This document shows positions 8,007 through 15,826 of a DNA stretch of 64,000 nucleotides, piece by piece. A program made the translations under genes and the position numbers. How positions within the stretch are numbered: position 1 is the stretch's first letter; the number at the start of each line of letters is the position of its first letter. The notes beneath the pieces are model-generated. The model saw nothing but the letters and a program-made list of their open reading frames with translations, was not told where the DNA came from and searched no databases. The stretch is from Akkermansiaceae bacterium (GTDB lineage: Bacteria; Verrucomicrobiota; Verrucomicrobiia; Verrucomicrobiales; Akkermansiaceae), in contig JACKPZ010000021.1 of the NCBI GenBank assembly GCA_024233135.1, positions 1 to 64,000 of the forward strand, in the 5' to 3' direction.

Positions 8007-8891
8007 ATGTCCGATCCGTCTCGAACGCTCAAAATCGCGATTCCGAAAGGCAGCCTGGAGAGCCCGACCGTGGAACTCCTTTCGAAGGCTGGCTATGAGG
8101 TCTATGTTTCGTCCCGTGGTCTGCGCCCGGGCTCGAACGACCCGGAGCTCGATCTCTATCTGATCCGCGCGCAGGAAATCGGCCGCTATCTCGGCCAGGG
8201 TTTCATCGACTGCGGGATCACCGGACATGACTGGGCGTACGAAAACGGTGCGGATCTCGTGGACCTCGCCGAACTGCCCTATTCACGGGCCAGCACCCGG
8301 CCGACGAAGTGGGTGCTCGTCGTCCCGGAGGATTCCCCGATCCGTACCGCGGAAGATCTCGAGGGAAAACGAATCGCCACGGAAGGCGTCGGCATCACCC
8401 AGCGCTGGCTCAAGGAGCGGGGAATCAATGCCGAGGTCGAATTCTCGTGGGGGGCCACCGAAGTGAAGGTGCCCGATCTTGTGGACGCCATCGTCGATGT
8501 CACCGAGACCGGATCGTCGATCAAGGCCAACCGTCTTCGCATCGTTGACACGCTGCTGACCTCCTATCCTCACTTCTACGCCAATCCCGACGCTCTCAAG
8601 GACCCTTGGAAGAAGGAGAAAATGGAGCGGATCGCCCTGCTTCTCAAGGCAGCCTTGGGCGCCCGTGGCAAGGTCGGGCTGAAGATGAATCTTCCCGCCG
8701 GCGAACTTCCGCATCTTCTCGAAATCCTGCCGTCCCTGCGCCGCCCCACGGTTTCCCACCTGTCGGAATCGGACTGGGTGGCCGTCGAGACTGTGATTGA
8801 CGAAACCGTAGTCCGCGACATCATTCCCGAGCTCAAGCGCCTCGGGGCCGAGGGGATCATCGAGTATCCGCTCAACAAAATCGTCCCTTGA
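8007..8891 (+). CDS. hisG: ATP phosphoribosyltransferase, long form
   Basis: First step of histidine biosynthesis, joining ATP and PRPP. The 294 residues match the long HisG form: catalytic part starting LKIAIPKGSLESPTVELL, DCGITGHDW near 70, VATEGVG-type phosphate loop (RIATEGVGITQRWL, about 126-139) and VDVTETGSSIKANRL, then the C-terminal PII/ACT-like domain (LKMNLPAGELPHLLEILPSL) that binds histidine for feedback control. Start at ATG 8007 is set by alignment to the family N-terminus and by the promoter just upstream. No other his gene lies nearby. Confidence 0.96.
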   Translation: MSDPSRTLKIAIPKGSLESPTVELLSKAGYEVYVSSRGLRPGSNDPELDLYLIRAQEIGRYLGQGFIDCGITGHDWAYENGADLVDLAELPYSRASTRPTKWVLVVPEDSPIRTAEDLEGKRIATEGVGITQRWLKERGINAEVEFSWGATEVKVPDLVDAIVDVTETGSSIKANRLRIVDTLLTSYPHFYANPDALKDPWKKEKMERIALLLKAALGARGKVGLKMNLPAGELPHLLEILPSLRRPTVSHLSESDWVAVETVIDETVVRDIIPELKRLGAEGIIEYPLNKIVP

Positions 8892-8952
8892 CCTCCCCCA
8901 CGGAGAATCCGCCTGAACTTTTCACAACGCAACAACCCCGAACGCAAACGCC

Positions 8953-9057
8953 ATGGGCTCCATCAAGAAACGCCGCAAAACCAAGATCAACAAGCACAAG
9001 CGCAAGAAGCGCATGAAGCAGAACCGCCACAAGAAGCGCCTGCGCTACAAGTCCTGA
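8953..9057 (+). CDS. 34-residue AURKAIP1/COX24-like basic protein (bS22/mS38-like)
   Basis: A very short gene encoding 34 residues, MGSIKKRRKTKINKHKRKKR then MKQNRHKKRLRYKS, more than half Lys/Arg. The MGS-x-KKRR-K start and the K-H-(R/K)-(R/K)-K core resemble mycobacterial ribosomal protein bS22 and the C-terminus of mitochondrial mS38 (AURKAIP1/COX24 domain), which bind the small-subunit rRNA. A ribosomal role is therefore likely but inferred. It has its own strong terminator immediately downstream and lies 61 nt after hisG, so it may be expressed highly on its own. Confidence 0.8.
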   Translation: MGSIKKRRKTKINKHKRKKRMKQNRHKKRLRYKS

Positions 9058-9080
9058 TCCTCAGGACCGGTTGAATTCTC

Positions 9081-9120
9081 CGCCAGAGGGTCGATTGTCG
9101 GTCCTCTGGCGTTTTCGTTT
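9081..9120 (+). terminator. Rho-independent terminator after the 34-residue gene
   Basis: Stem CGCCAGAGG/CCTCTGGCG (9081-9089 with 9103-9111), 13-nt loop, then a T-rich tail TTTTCGTTTTC. It separates the small basic protein gene from the pseudouridine synthase gene. Confidence 0.85.
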
Positions 9121-9128
9121 TCCGATCC

Positions 9129-9932
9129 ATGGCCGAGGGGCTCCAAGTGGTTACGGATTTCGCGGTCGTCGACGAGACCGACGACTGGCTGGTCGTCGAC
9201 AAGCCGGCACCTTTGATCGTCCACCCGGCGAATCGCCAACCGGAGCCGACTTTGCTCGGTGGAGTCGAACGTCTTCTGGCCTTCGAAATCGAAAACGGCG
9301 CCCGGCCCGCGGTGGTCAACCGCCTCGACCGGGATACGAGTGGCCTGGTCGTCATTGCGAAGCACACCCGCGCCGCCCGCGAACTCGGCATCGCATTCGA
9401 GCGCCGGATGGTGGCGAAGGAATACACCGCGATCGTCTGCGGTTGGCCGGAGACCGATCAATGGCAATGCGACGCTCCGATCCTGCGGGCAGGGGAGCTG
9501 GGGACTTCGCGGATCTGGGTTCGGCAGATGGTTCACCCCACGGGAAGGCACTGTAGGACCCGTTTCGAAGTGATCCGTCGTTTCGAGCGCGGCGAATGTC
9601 GATTCTCCGTCGTTCGTTGCCATCCGGAGACCGGCCGCATGCACCAGATCCGTGTTCATTTGGCTCATGCCGGGCATCCGATCGTCGGTGACAAGATCTA
9701 CAGTGGCGATGGTTCTTCCTATCTGGAATGGATGGAAACCGGCTGGACGGAGCGGCTTGCGGAACACCTGTTGCTGAGGCGGCACGCCCTTCATGCGGAC
9801 CGGCTTGAAATCGACTTCGGCGAAAGAAGGGTGCAGTGGTCGATCGGTCTGCCGCCCGAACTGTCGGCATTCGTCGATGGGGCCGGAACGGCGGATCTGC
9901 CCGCGGTTGTCATCTGGCGGCGCAATGGCTAG
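9129..9932 (+). CDS. RluA-family 23S rRNA/tRNA pseudouridine synthase
   Basis: Converts uridine to pseudouridine in structured RNA. The 267-residue protein has the RluA core: WLVVDKPAPLIVHP (20-33), the active-site signature NRLDRDTSG (64-72) with catalytic D67, VAKEYTAIVCG, and HPETGRMHQIRVHLAHAGHPIVGD. It has no N-terminal S4 domain, so it resembles RluA/TruC-type enzymes more than RluC/RluD. The exact target base cannot be told. The promoter of the next gene lies inside its 3' end. Confidence 0.92.
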   Translation: MAEGLQVVTDFAVVDETDDWLVVDKPAPLIVHPANRQPEPTLLGGVERLLAFEIENGARPAVVNRLDRDTSGLVVIAKHTRAARELGIAFERRMVAKEYTAIVCGWPETDQWQCDAPILRAGELGTSRIWVRQMVHPTGRHCRTRFEVIRRFERGECRFSVVRCHPETGRMHQIRVHLAHAGHPIVGDKIYSGDGSSYLEWMETGWTERLAEHLLLRRHALHADRLEIDFGERRVQWSIGLPPELSAFVDGAGTADLPAVVIWRRNG

Positions 9933-9935
9933 CCT
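9907..9935 (+). promoter_or_regulatory. Candidate sigma70 promoter of the NIF3-like gene
   Basis: TTGTCA (9907-9912), a 17-nt spacer and TAGCCT (9930-9935). The ATG of the next gene is at 9941, five bases on, so transcription would start at or beside the start codon, giving a leaderless mRNA. Confidence 0.5.
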
Positions 9936-9940
9936 CCCGC

Positions 9941-10696
9941 ATGGCAATTCTCAGTGAAATCGTCGGTTTTCTGGATCAGGAACTGGGCACCGACTCCATT
10001 CCTGACTACTCCGGGGCCATGAATGGGCTCCAGCTCGAAAATTTGGGCGAGGTGGAGCGTGTGGTCGCCGCCGTGGACGCGTCGCTGCCCGTCATGGAGG
10101 CCGTAGCATCACAAGGACCGGCCCTTCTGCTGGTCCATCATGGTCTTTTTTGGCAAGGCGTGCAGAAAATGACCGGCCCGGTCTACCGCAAGTGGAAATC
10201 CGCAATCCATGCGGATCTGGCGGTCTATTCGAGTCATATTCCATTGGACGTTCATCCGCTCTGGGGCAACAACGCTGGTCTGGCGGAGCTCGTCGGGCTT
10301 CACAATCCCATGCCGTTTTTTGACTTCAAAGGAATCCAGCTCGGTCTGCGAGGAACTTGGTCGGGGACTCGCGACGACCTCGTTTCCGTGCTCAGAGACC
10401 GACTCGAGACCGAAGTTCACCATTGTCCGGCTGGTCCGGAGCGGATCGGGCCGGTTGGGATCATCACCGGCGGTGCGGGTTCGGAGGTCTCACGAGTGGC
10501 TGCCGAAGGAATCACCACCTTCATCACCGGAGAGGGGCCCCACTGGTCTTACCCGCTGGCAGAGGAACTCGGGGTCAATCTGATCTACGCGGGGCACTAC
10601 GCGACCGAAACTTTTGGAGTGAAACGACTCGCCGCAGAGATCGGCCGCAGGTTCGACATCGAATGGTCGTTTTTCGACCATCCGACCGGGCTCTGA
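9941..10696 (+). CDS. NIF3-like dinuclear metal centre protein (YbgI/DUF34)
   Basis: Member of the NIF3/YbgI family, toroidal hexamers with two metal ions per subunit; biochemical role unsettled in bacteria (some are annotated GTP cyclohydrolase I type 2). The 251-residue product shows the metal ligands in LLLVHHGLFW (63-71), SHIPLDVHP (H and D near 95-101) and the C-terminal AGHYATETFGVK. Start is ATG 9941: it fits the family N-terminus (ILSEIVGFLDQEL) and lies 5 nt after the predicted -10 element. It lacks the PII-like insertion seen in longer family members. Confidence 0.9.
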   Translation: MAILSEIVGFLDQELGTDSIPDYSGAMNGLQLENLGEVERVVAAVDASLPVMEAVASQGPALLLVHHGLFWQGVQKMTGPVYRKWKSAIHADLAVYSSHIPLDVHPLWGNNAGLAELVGLHNPMPFFDFKGIQLGLRGTWSGTRDDLVSVLRDRLETEVHHCPAGPERIGPVGIITGGAGSEVSRVAAEGITTFITGEGPHWSYPLAEELGVNLIYAGHYATETFGVKRLAAEIGRRFDIEWSFFDHPTGL

Positions 10697-10719
10697 CGAT
10701 GTCACCTCACGATTGGATG

Positions 10720-10793
10720 TGGTGCGGGTGATGAGAATCGAACTCACGCCTCAAGCTTGGGAAGCTCATGTTCTACCATTGAACTACACCCGC
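10720..10793 (-). tRNA. tRNA-Gly (anticodon CCC)
   Basis: Cloverleaf read on the minus strand: acceptor GCGGGTG/CACCCGC, D-arm with AATGG, anticodon loop TTCCCAA in a 5-bp stem, T-loop TTCGATT, discriminator A and an encoded CCA (10720-10722). It faces away from the second tRNA-Gly gene; their 5' ends are 142 nt apart. Confidence 0.95.
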
Positions 10794-10935
10794 CTCCGAG
10801 CCGCCTTTGCGTCCTCGATTTTCGTAGGAATGACAAGCGGAAACACGATCCTCAAGAAATCTGAAATAAATTTCGAAAACGCCGAGAAAAGTCTTGCTAG
10901 AGCATCGGGTTGGTGGTTTCATCCTTCCTGACAGC

Positions 10936-11009
10936 GCGGGCATAGCTTAATGGTAAAGCCCTAGCCTTCCAAGCTAGCCACGCGGGTTCGATTCCCGCTG
11001 CCCGCTCCA
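10936..11009 (+). tRNA. tRNA-Gly (anticodon TCC)
   Basis: Cloverleaf: acceptor GCGGGCA/TGCCCGC, anticodon stem CTAGC/GCTAG around the loop CTTCCAA, T-loop TTCGATT, discriminator T and encoded CCA (11007-11009). The next protein gene starts 36 nt after the CCA with no terminator seen between, so a joint transcript cut by RNase processing is possible. Confidence 0.95.
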
Positions 11010-11045
11010 TTGTTTTTACCTACCAAACGCACTCCCCACATTCTC

Positions 11046-11594
11046 ATGAAACAAACGATTCTGTTCGGAGCCATCGCCTCCCTGATGGCAATGGGTATGG
11101 TGTCCGCAGAAGTGGATTGCCTCAAACTGGCTCTCACCGTGAAACAGTCGGTGTCCAACGAGCAGTCCAAGGTGCTTGAGATCGTATCCAAGGAAGTCTC
11201 CGCCTCGCCGAAATGCGCCTGCGAAATCGTGAAGGCCGCGATCGAAGGAAGTCAGGCCGAGCCGAAAACGGTTGCCGCGATTGTTGAGGCTGCTGCGAAC
11301 GCCGCTCCGGATCAAATGCGCTTGGTGGCCCAGTGCGCGGTTGCGGTCGCTCCCGATGCCCTCGCCGAGGTTCAGGCCGTGATGGCGAAACTTGATCCGA
11401 ACCGGGGCGAGTCCGTCGAAAGCTCGAAGAGTGGCAAGGAGCCGGCAGGCGAAGTCGCCGCGATGCCGAATCCGCTCGATTTCCCAGGTCAGGGCCCGAT
11501 TGGTCCGATGCCCGGCGGTCCTGGTGGTGAGCCGATGTTCCCAACCCTTCCTCCGGTGATCATCAATCCGCCCGACGTTTCCGAGACGGACTGA
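11046..11594 (+). CDS. Small secreted Ala/Val-rich protein, function unknown
   Basis: A 182-residue product with a signal peptide (MKQTILFGAIASLMAMGMVS, cut near AEVDC). The middle is helical and Ala-rich with regularly spaced Cys (CLK, SPKCACEIV, AQCAVAV), and the tail is Gly/Pro/Met-rich (PGQGPIGPMPGGPGGEPMFP). I recognise no family. It is the first gene of a plus-strand run with an outer-membrane barrel, a Wzz-kinase and a Wza-like exporter, so a cell-envelope or exopolysaccharide role is plausible. Start is ATG 11046, the one that gives the signal peptide. It follows a tRNA-Gly directly. Confidence 0.7.
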   Translation: MKQTILFGAIASLMAMGMVSAEVDCLKLALTVKQSVSNEQSKVLEIVSKEVSASPKCACEIVKAAIEGSQAEPKTVAAIVEAAANAAPDQMRLVAQCAVAVAPDALAEVQAVMAKLDPNRGESVESSKSGKEPAGEVAAMPNPLDFPGQGPIGPMPGGPGGEPMFPTLPPVIINPPDVSETD

Positions 11595-11654
11595 TTCCGG
11601 TTTCGAGTTCTCCCCGCACATTCACCCAAATTGCACAAACGCAACCCTCGTCAC

Positions 11655-12899
11655 ATGAAACTCAAACTGCCGTTCTGGCTCCTTGGTCTCGTCGCCGCAG
11701 GTCCTCTGACCGCCCAATCCCTCTACGATGTGGGAACGGAAGCTCAAGAATCCATGCCTCTGAAGTGGGTGGTGGGTGCGAACATGGTTTACGACGATAA
11801 CGTTTCGCCGGGTTTCGGTCCGAAGGAGGATTCTCTCGGTTTCAATCCGTATGTCGGCGCGACCTTTGTGTCGATCACCCCGCAGACCACATGGGACGTC
11901 TACGCCCGTGTCGGTTGCATCTACTACTTCGACGAACCGCCCGTTGGTGACGATTTCAGCAGCCAGTCCCGTGCCGGCGTGAATTTTGTCCATCGCTTCA
12001 GCGAGCGTCTTCGCTTTTCGTCCCGGAACTTCATCGCCTACGAGTTGGAGCCGGACTATTCATATGGCTACGCCTCGTCTCGCGTTGTGGGTGAGTATTT
12101 CTACTGGAGTTCCGACAATTCGCTTGGCTATCGCTGGACGGAGCGTTTCGCGACCTACACCGGTGTTCGAATCGGTGGTTATGATTACGCAGATGTCGCC
12201 AACAACGACCGGATCTGGATCGAGCCGTACGTGCAGGGGCGCTACCAGCTGACCCCGCAGACCGTTCTTACCGCGGACTACCGCTACCGCTACACCGAGG
12301 GTGACGGCGTTTCGTCCGACTACAGCGACCACTACCTTCTTGGTGGTGTGGAACATCGCTTCAGTCCAAACACGGTGGGCATCGTCCGTGCGGGTGCACA
12401 GTTCCACGATGTGGATGGTGGCGATAATTCGACCAGCCCCTACGTCGAGTTCGCGCTCACGTCTCAGGTGAACAGTCAGTTCCGGGTGCGTTCCTACGCC
12501 CGTTACGGTATTGAGAACTATGATACCGTGCAATTCGTTGCCGGAACGATCGTTCCTGGTGCGGGTTCGGCCGGATTGGTGGAATTTGATGATCGCCAGA
12601 CACTTCGCTTCGGCGTTTCCGGCGAATATGCGTTCTCGCCGATGTTCTCAATGTTCAGTGGTATTGACTACATTCCGACCACATACGGGTCGCCGCGCTC
12701 CGTCAGCACTCCGCCGTTTGTTGGAGGGATTGGCGAGTTCGACGAGGACATCTTCAACGCCTACATTGGATTCTCGGTGAAATTCACCGATTACCTGTAT
12801 GGCAACGCTTCGTACAACTACACCAATTCCAGCTCGGATCTCGCCGGTCGTGACTACGACCGCAACCGTTTCAGTGTCGGCGTGAGCGCCGAGTTCTGA
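11655..12899 (+). CDS. Outer-membrane beta-barrel protein of the exopolysaccharide type (BBP2_2-like)
   Basis: A 414-residue protein with a signal peptide (MKLKLPFWLLGLVAAGPLTA) and then alternating aromatic/polar strands throughout, as in 14-18-strand barrels: VVGANMVYDDNVSPGF near the start of the barrel, repeated TWDVYARVG, QTVLTADYRYRYTEG, FRVRSYARYGIENYD, and a terminal aromatic strand ending NRFSVGVSAEF with the C-terminal Phe recognised by the Bam machinery. The DDNV motif after the first strand is common in barrels of exopolysaccharide loci. Located directly before a Wzz-kinase and Wza-like exporter, it may be the outer-membrane channel or a surface anchor for the polymer. Confidence 0.82.
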   Translation: MKLKLPFWLLGLVAAGPLTAQSLYDVGTEAQESMPLKWVVGANMVYDDNVSPGFGPKEDSLGFNPYVGATFVSITPQTTWDVYARVGCIYYFDEPPVGDDFSSQSRAGVNFVHRFSERLRFSSRNFIAYELEPDYSYGYASSRVVGEYFYWSSDNSLGYRWTERFATYTGVRIGGYDYADVANNDRIWIEPYVQGRYQLTPQTVLTADYRYRYTEGDGVSSDYSDHYLLGGVEHRFSPNTVGIVRAGAQFHDVDGGDNSTSPYVEFALTSQVNSQFRVRSYARYGIENYDTVQFVAGTIVPGAGSAGLVEFDDRQTLRFGVSGEYAFSPMFSMFSGIDYIPTTYGSPRSVSTPPFVGGIGEFDEDIFNAYIGFSVKFTDYLYGNASYNYTNSSSDLAGRDYDRNRFSVGVSAEF

Positions 12900-12903
12900 T
12901 CGT

Positions 12904-12999
12904 TACCAGTCGATTTGGGAACTTGCTGAAAACCTAGTTATTTCGAGACCTCAAGCTCCCGCAATGTCTTCATTGCGGGAGCTTTTATTTCGACTGGTA
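12904..12999 (+). promoter_or_regulatory. Nested inverted repeat enclosing a terminator before the tyrosine-kinase gene
   Basis: An exact 10-bp inverted repeat, TACCAGTCGA (12904-12913) and TCGACTGGTA (12990-12999), brackets 76 nt that contain the hairpin terminator at 12953-12984. The right arm starts at the last base of the T-rich tail. The arrangement could fold as a long closed structure and might alter termination between the barrel and kinase genes. Structure seen in sequence; any switch function is inference. Confidence 0.4.
12953..12990 (+). terminator. Hairpin terminator after the outer-membrane barrel gene
   Basis: AAGCTCCCGCAAT (12953-12965) pairs with ATTGCGGGAGCTT (12972-12984), 13 bp with a 6-nt loop, followed by TTATTT. 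It lies 54 nt after the barrel stop and 40 nt before the kinase start. Confidence 0.85.
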
Positions 13000-13029
13000 T
13001 TCCCTTGAAACTGTGAAAAATTAGCCGCC

Positions 13030-15198
13030 GTGAACCTCTCCGCCCCTCAACAAAACGAAGCCGCGCTGCATGCGGTCGATTACTGGCAGGTCATCAAAAA
13101 CCGCTATGGAATCATTCTGCTGACGCTGCTTCTGGTCTTCATGACCGCCGCCGTCATTACCTACGTCATGCCGCGGAAGTTCGAGAGCAAGGCTGTCATC
13201 GAGGTGAAGCCGAGGGTTCCCGGAATGTCACCGCTCGGGCCCGGAATGACCGACACGTCCGGCTATCGCCAGATGACTCCTCAATTCTTCGCGACCGAGT
13301 TCGAGAAAATCAAGAGCCGCAACGCGCTGGAGAAGGTTGTCGACAATTTGGAGCTTCTCAACCGCTGGGGAGTGCAGAAAGAGGATGCCATTTCGATCCT
13401 CAAAGGAATCGTTGATACCCAGAACCTGCGGGGAACGGACCTGATTGAAATCCGCGTCCGTCACACCGACAAGGAAGACGCCAAGAATATCGCCGAAGAG
13501 GTTGCGCTCGCTTACAAGGACTACCGCGAGGAGTTGGAGCGGCGAGATGCGGAGCGAGCGCTCCACGAGTTGAACAAGGCGGTTCGAGATCAGGAAGACA
13601 AGGTTGAGGACCGCCGAAAGGTGCTCACCACAATCGCTAGGACGAAGAGAATCATCTACAAGGGCACGGACTCCTATTACGGAACTACGGGTGTGGATGA
13701 GGATCAGGGCGCGCGGGATTCGCTGCATACCTTCTATCAACTCGAGCAGGAGAAGATGCAGCTTGAGAGCCAGATCAACAGCCTCCTGAAATACGATGCC
13801 GACCAGTTGATGGTCTACGCTTCAGGGTTGGATCTTCCGGACAACATCATTCGGAATCTTTTTCCTCAATATCTGGAGGCAAAGCGCCGGCTGGAGAGCC
13901 TGAAGATCGAAGGGCTCGGCGATCGGCACCCGACGGTTCTTTCCGCCACGGATCAGATCGAGAACATGAAGCGTCAGCTTGACGAGGGCGTCGTCAACCT
14001 GCGGGCCACGCTGCAGGCCCAGCTCGACCTGGCGAACGAACGCCTCAAGAGTGTCGAGGCCAAGAAGAACGAGGATATCGAAGAAGCGATCAAGCGCGGT
14101 CTGGACGCCCAGGACTATGTGGATGCGAAACGCGACTTTGAAACCGACCAGGAACTCCTCCAGAACCTGAAGCTGAAGCTGATTGGTGAAACGGTTTCGA
14201 GCAACATGCCACGTGAAACCGTGGAGATCCACGAAGAACCGGTGATTGCCGGAGGTCCGGTGAGTCCGAACGTCACCCTGAATTTGGTTCTCGGCGCCGT
14301 CGTTGGTCTCATCTTTGGAGTCGGCATCGCCTTCTTCCTGGAATATCTCGACACCTCGGTGAAGACCCTTGAGGACGTCGAGCGCTACCTTCAGGTTCCG
14401 GTGCTTGCCGTCATTCCGAAGGAAGTGGGCGTGCTTCACAAGCAAAGTGGCATGAGCCCGGATGCCGAGGCCTACCGAATCCTCCGGACGAATATCGAAT
14501 TCAACCGCAAGAACCCCGAAGACAATGCGATCACGGTGGTTTCCGGCGGTGCGGGTGAGGGCAAGTCCACCACGCTGGTGAACCTCGCCTACATCTGTGC
14601 GCAGGGTGGATACACCACTTTGATGATCGACGCCGACCTTCGCCGTCCCCGTCTTCACACCTTCTTTGACATCAACAATTCGGTCGGACTCACCAATTAC
14701 CTAACCACCGACCTGATGCTTGAGGATGTGATCCTCCAAACCCCGGTGGATAACCTGTATTTCATGCCTTCGGGCATTCTTCCCGCCGACGCGGCAGGTA
14801 TTCTCAACTCGCGGCGGATGTCCGAATTGATTCAGGATGTGAAGCAGCGCTTCGACCTCGTGCTGGTTGACAGCCCGCCGATTCTCGGTGTGAGCGACGC
14901 CTCGGTGCTCGCCAGTGAGGTGGACCTCACGATGCTCGTCATCCAGCACCGCAAGCTTCCTCGGAACATGCTTCTGCGCGTGAAGCAAGCGGTCGAAAAC
15001 GTCGGCGGGAATGTGATCGGCGTGGTGCTCAACAACGTGGATGTCCGAAGCGACAGCCAGTATCAATACTATACGAGCTACTACACCTACTACGCTCCCG
15101 CCGAGTCCCAAGGTGGTTCAGGACCCGTTCCTGCGCCGACTCCCCAACAGGCGGCTCAGACCACCGCTTCACGCGGCAACGATTCCGATCTCTATTAG
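13030..15198 (+). CDS. Polysaccharide co-polymerase/tyrosine autokinase (Wzz-BY-kinase fusion)
   Basis: Inner-membrane protein controlling polysaccharide chain length and export, of the Wzc/EpsB type. 722 residues from a GTG start: membrane helix 1 at about 26-47, periplasmic Wzz domain with long coiled coil (~150-390), helix 2 at about 418-440, then the cytoplasmic kinase with Walker A GGAGEGKST (K512), Walker A' LMIDADLRRPR (531-541) and Walker B LVLVDSPP (D614). The C-terminus carries the Tyr cluster expected for autophosphorylation, 7 Tyr in residues 678-688. The start has no Shine-Dalgarno. Followed 20 nt later by the Wza-like gene. Confidence 0.95.
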   Translation: MNLSAPQQNEAALHAVDYWQVIKNRYGIILLTLLLVFMTAAVITYVMPRKFESKAVIEVKPRVPGMSPLGPGMTDTSGYRQMTPQFFATEFEKIKSRNALEKVVDNLELLNRWGVQKEDAISILKGIVDTQNLRGTDLIEIRVRHTDKEDAKNIAEEVALAYKDYREELERRDAERALHELNKAVRDQEDKVEDRRKVLTTIARTKRIIYKGTDSYYGTTGVDEDQGARDSLHTFYQLEQEKMQLESQINSLLKYDADQLMVYASGLDLPDNIIRNLFPQYLEAKRRLESLKIEGLGDRHPTVLSATDQIENMKRQLDEGVVNLRATLQAQLDLANERLKSVEAKKNEDIEEAIKRGLDAQDYVDAKRDFETDQELLQNLKLKLIGETVSSNMPRETVEIHEEPVIAGGPVSPNVTLNLVLGAVVGLIFGVGIAFFLEYLDTSVKTLEDVERYLQVPVLAVIPKEVGVLHKQSGMSPDAEAYRILRTNIEFNRKNPEDNAITVVSGGAGEGKSTTLVNLAYICAQGGYTTLMIDADLRRPRLHTFFDINNSVGLTNYLTTDLMLEDVILQTPVDNLYFMPSGILPADAAGILNSRRMSELIQDVKQRFDLVLVDSPPILGVSDASVLASEVDLTMLVIQHRKLPRNMLLRVKQAVENVGGNVIGVVLNNVDVRSDSQYQYYTSYYTYYAPAESQGGSGPVPAPTPQQAAQTTASRGNDSDLY

Positions 15199-15218
15199 AA
15201 TTCCAAACCCCTGTCGAA

Positions 15219-15782
15219 ATGAACCTTCGAAGCCTTCTTCTTTGTCTCCTCGCCGTTTGTGGTTTTGCCACGCCGGTGCTCTCCCAGATCCAACCTGGCC
15301 GGGCCATCCAGATCTCGATCTCGGGTGTGCCGCCGGAAGAAACCCAAAGAATCAACCAGATCTATCCAGTCTCGGAATCCGGCATGGTCAACATGCCGTT
15401 CATTGGCAAGGTCAATGCCGCCGGCCTCAGAGCCGAGCAATTGGCCTCCAGTTTGGAGAGTCGCTACAAATCCGCCGGAATCTACCGCAATCCGACCTTC
15501 CAGGTGATCGATTCGAGCCAAAAGACGATCGAGGAGCAGGTGATTGTCGTCGGCGGCCAGGTTCAGAGGCCCGGGCCGGTTCCCTACACCCGGACACTGA
15601 CGCTTTATCAAGCGATTCAAGCCGGTGGAGGGGCGACGCCCTTTGGCAGCATGAAGCGCGTCAAGCTCTTCCGCGGCGGCAAGCAAAAACAGTATGACCT
15701 GACGAAGTCGCAGTTCATGCACATTCCGCTCGAGCCGAACGATACCATCGAAGTTCCGCAGAAAACCGTGCTCGGAAACTGA
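15219..15782 (+). CDS. Wza-like polysaccharide export protein (Poly_export/SLBB)
   Basis: Periplasmic/outer-membrane exporter component, 187 residues. A signal peptide (MNLRSLLLCLLAVCGFATPVLS) precedes the polysaccharide-export domain, whose usual DxL.I.V.G is GRAIQISISGVP here, with YPVSESGMVNMPFIGKVNAAG, then an SLBB-like domain VIVVGGQVQRPGPVPYTRTLTLYQAIQAGGG. No lipobox Cys follows the leader, and it is about half the length of E. coli Wza, lacking the C-terminal barrel-forming helix. It may pair with the neighbouring barrel protein instead. A paralogue lies at about 53 kb. Confidence 0.88.
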   Translation: MNLRSLLLCLLAVCGFATPVLSQIQPGRAIQISISGVPPEETQRINQIYPVSESGMVNMPFIGKVNAAGLRAEQLASSLESRYKSAGIYRNPTFQVIDSSQKTIEEQVIVVGGQVQRPGPVPYTRTLTLYQAIQAGGGATPFGSMKRVKLFRGGKQKQYDLTKSQFMHIPLEPNDTIEVPQKTVLGN

Positions 15783-15826
15783 TGTGACGTTGGGTCGGTT
15801 GGGGACGAACCCGATCCGATGCGTTC

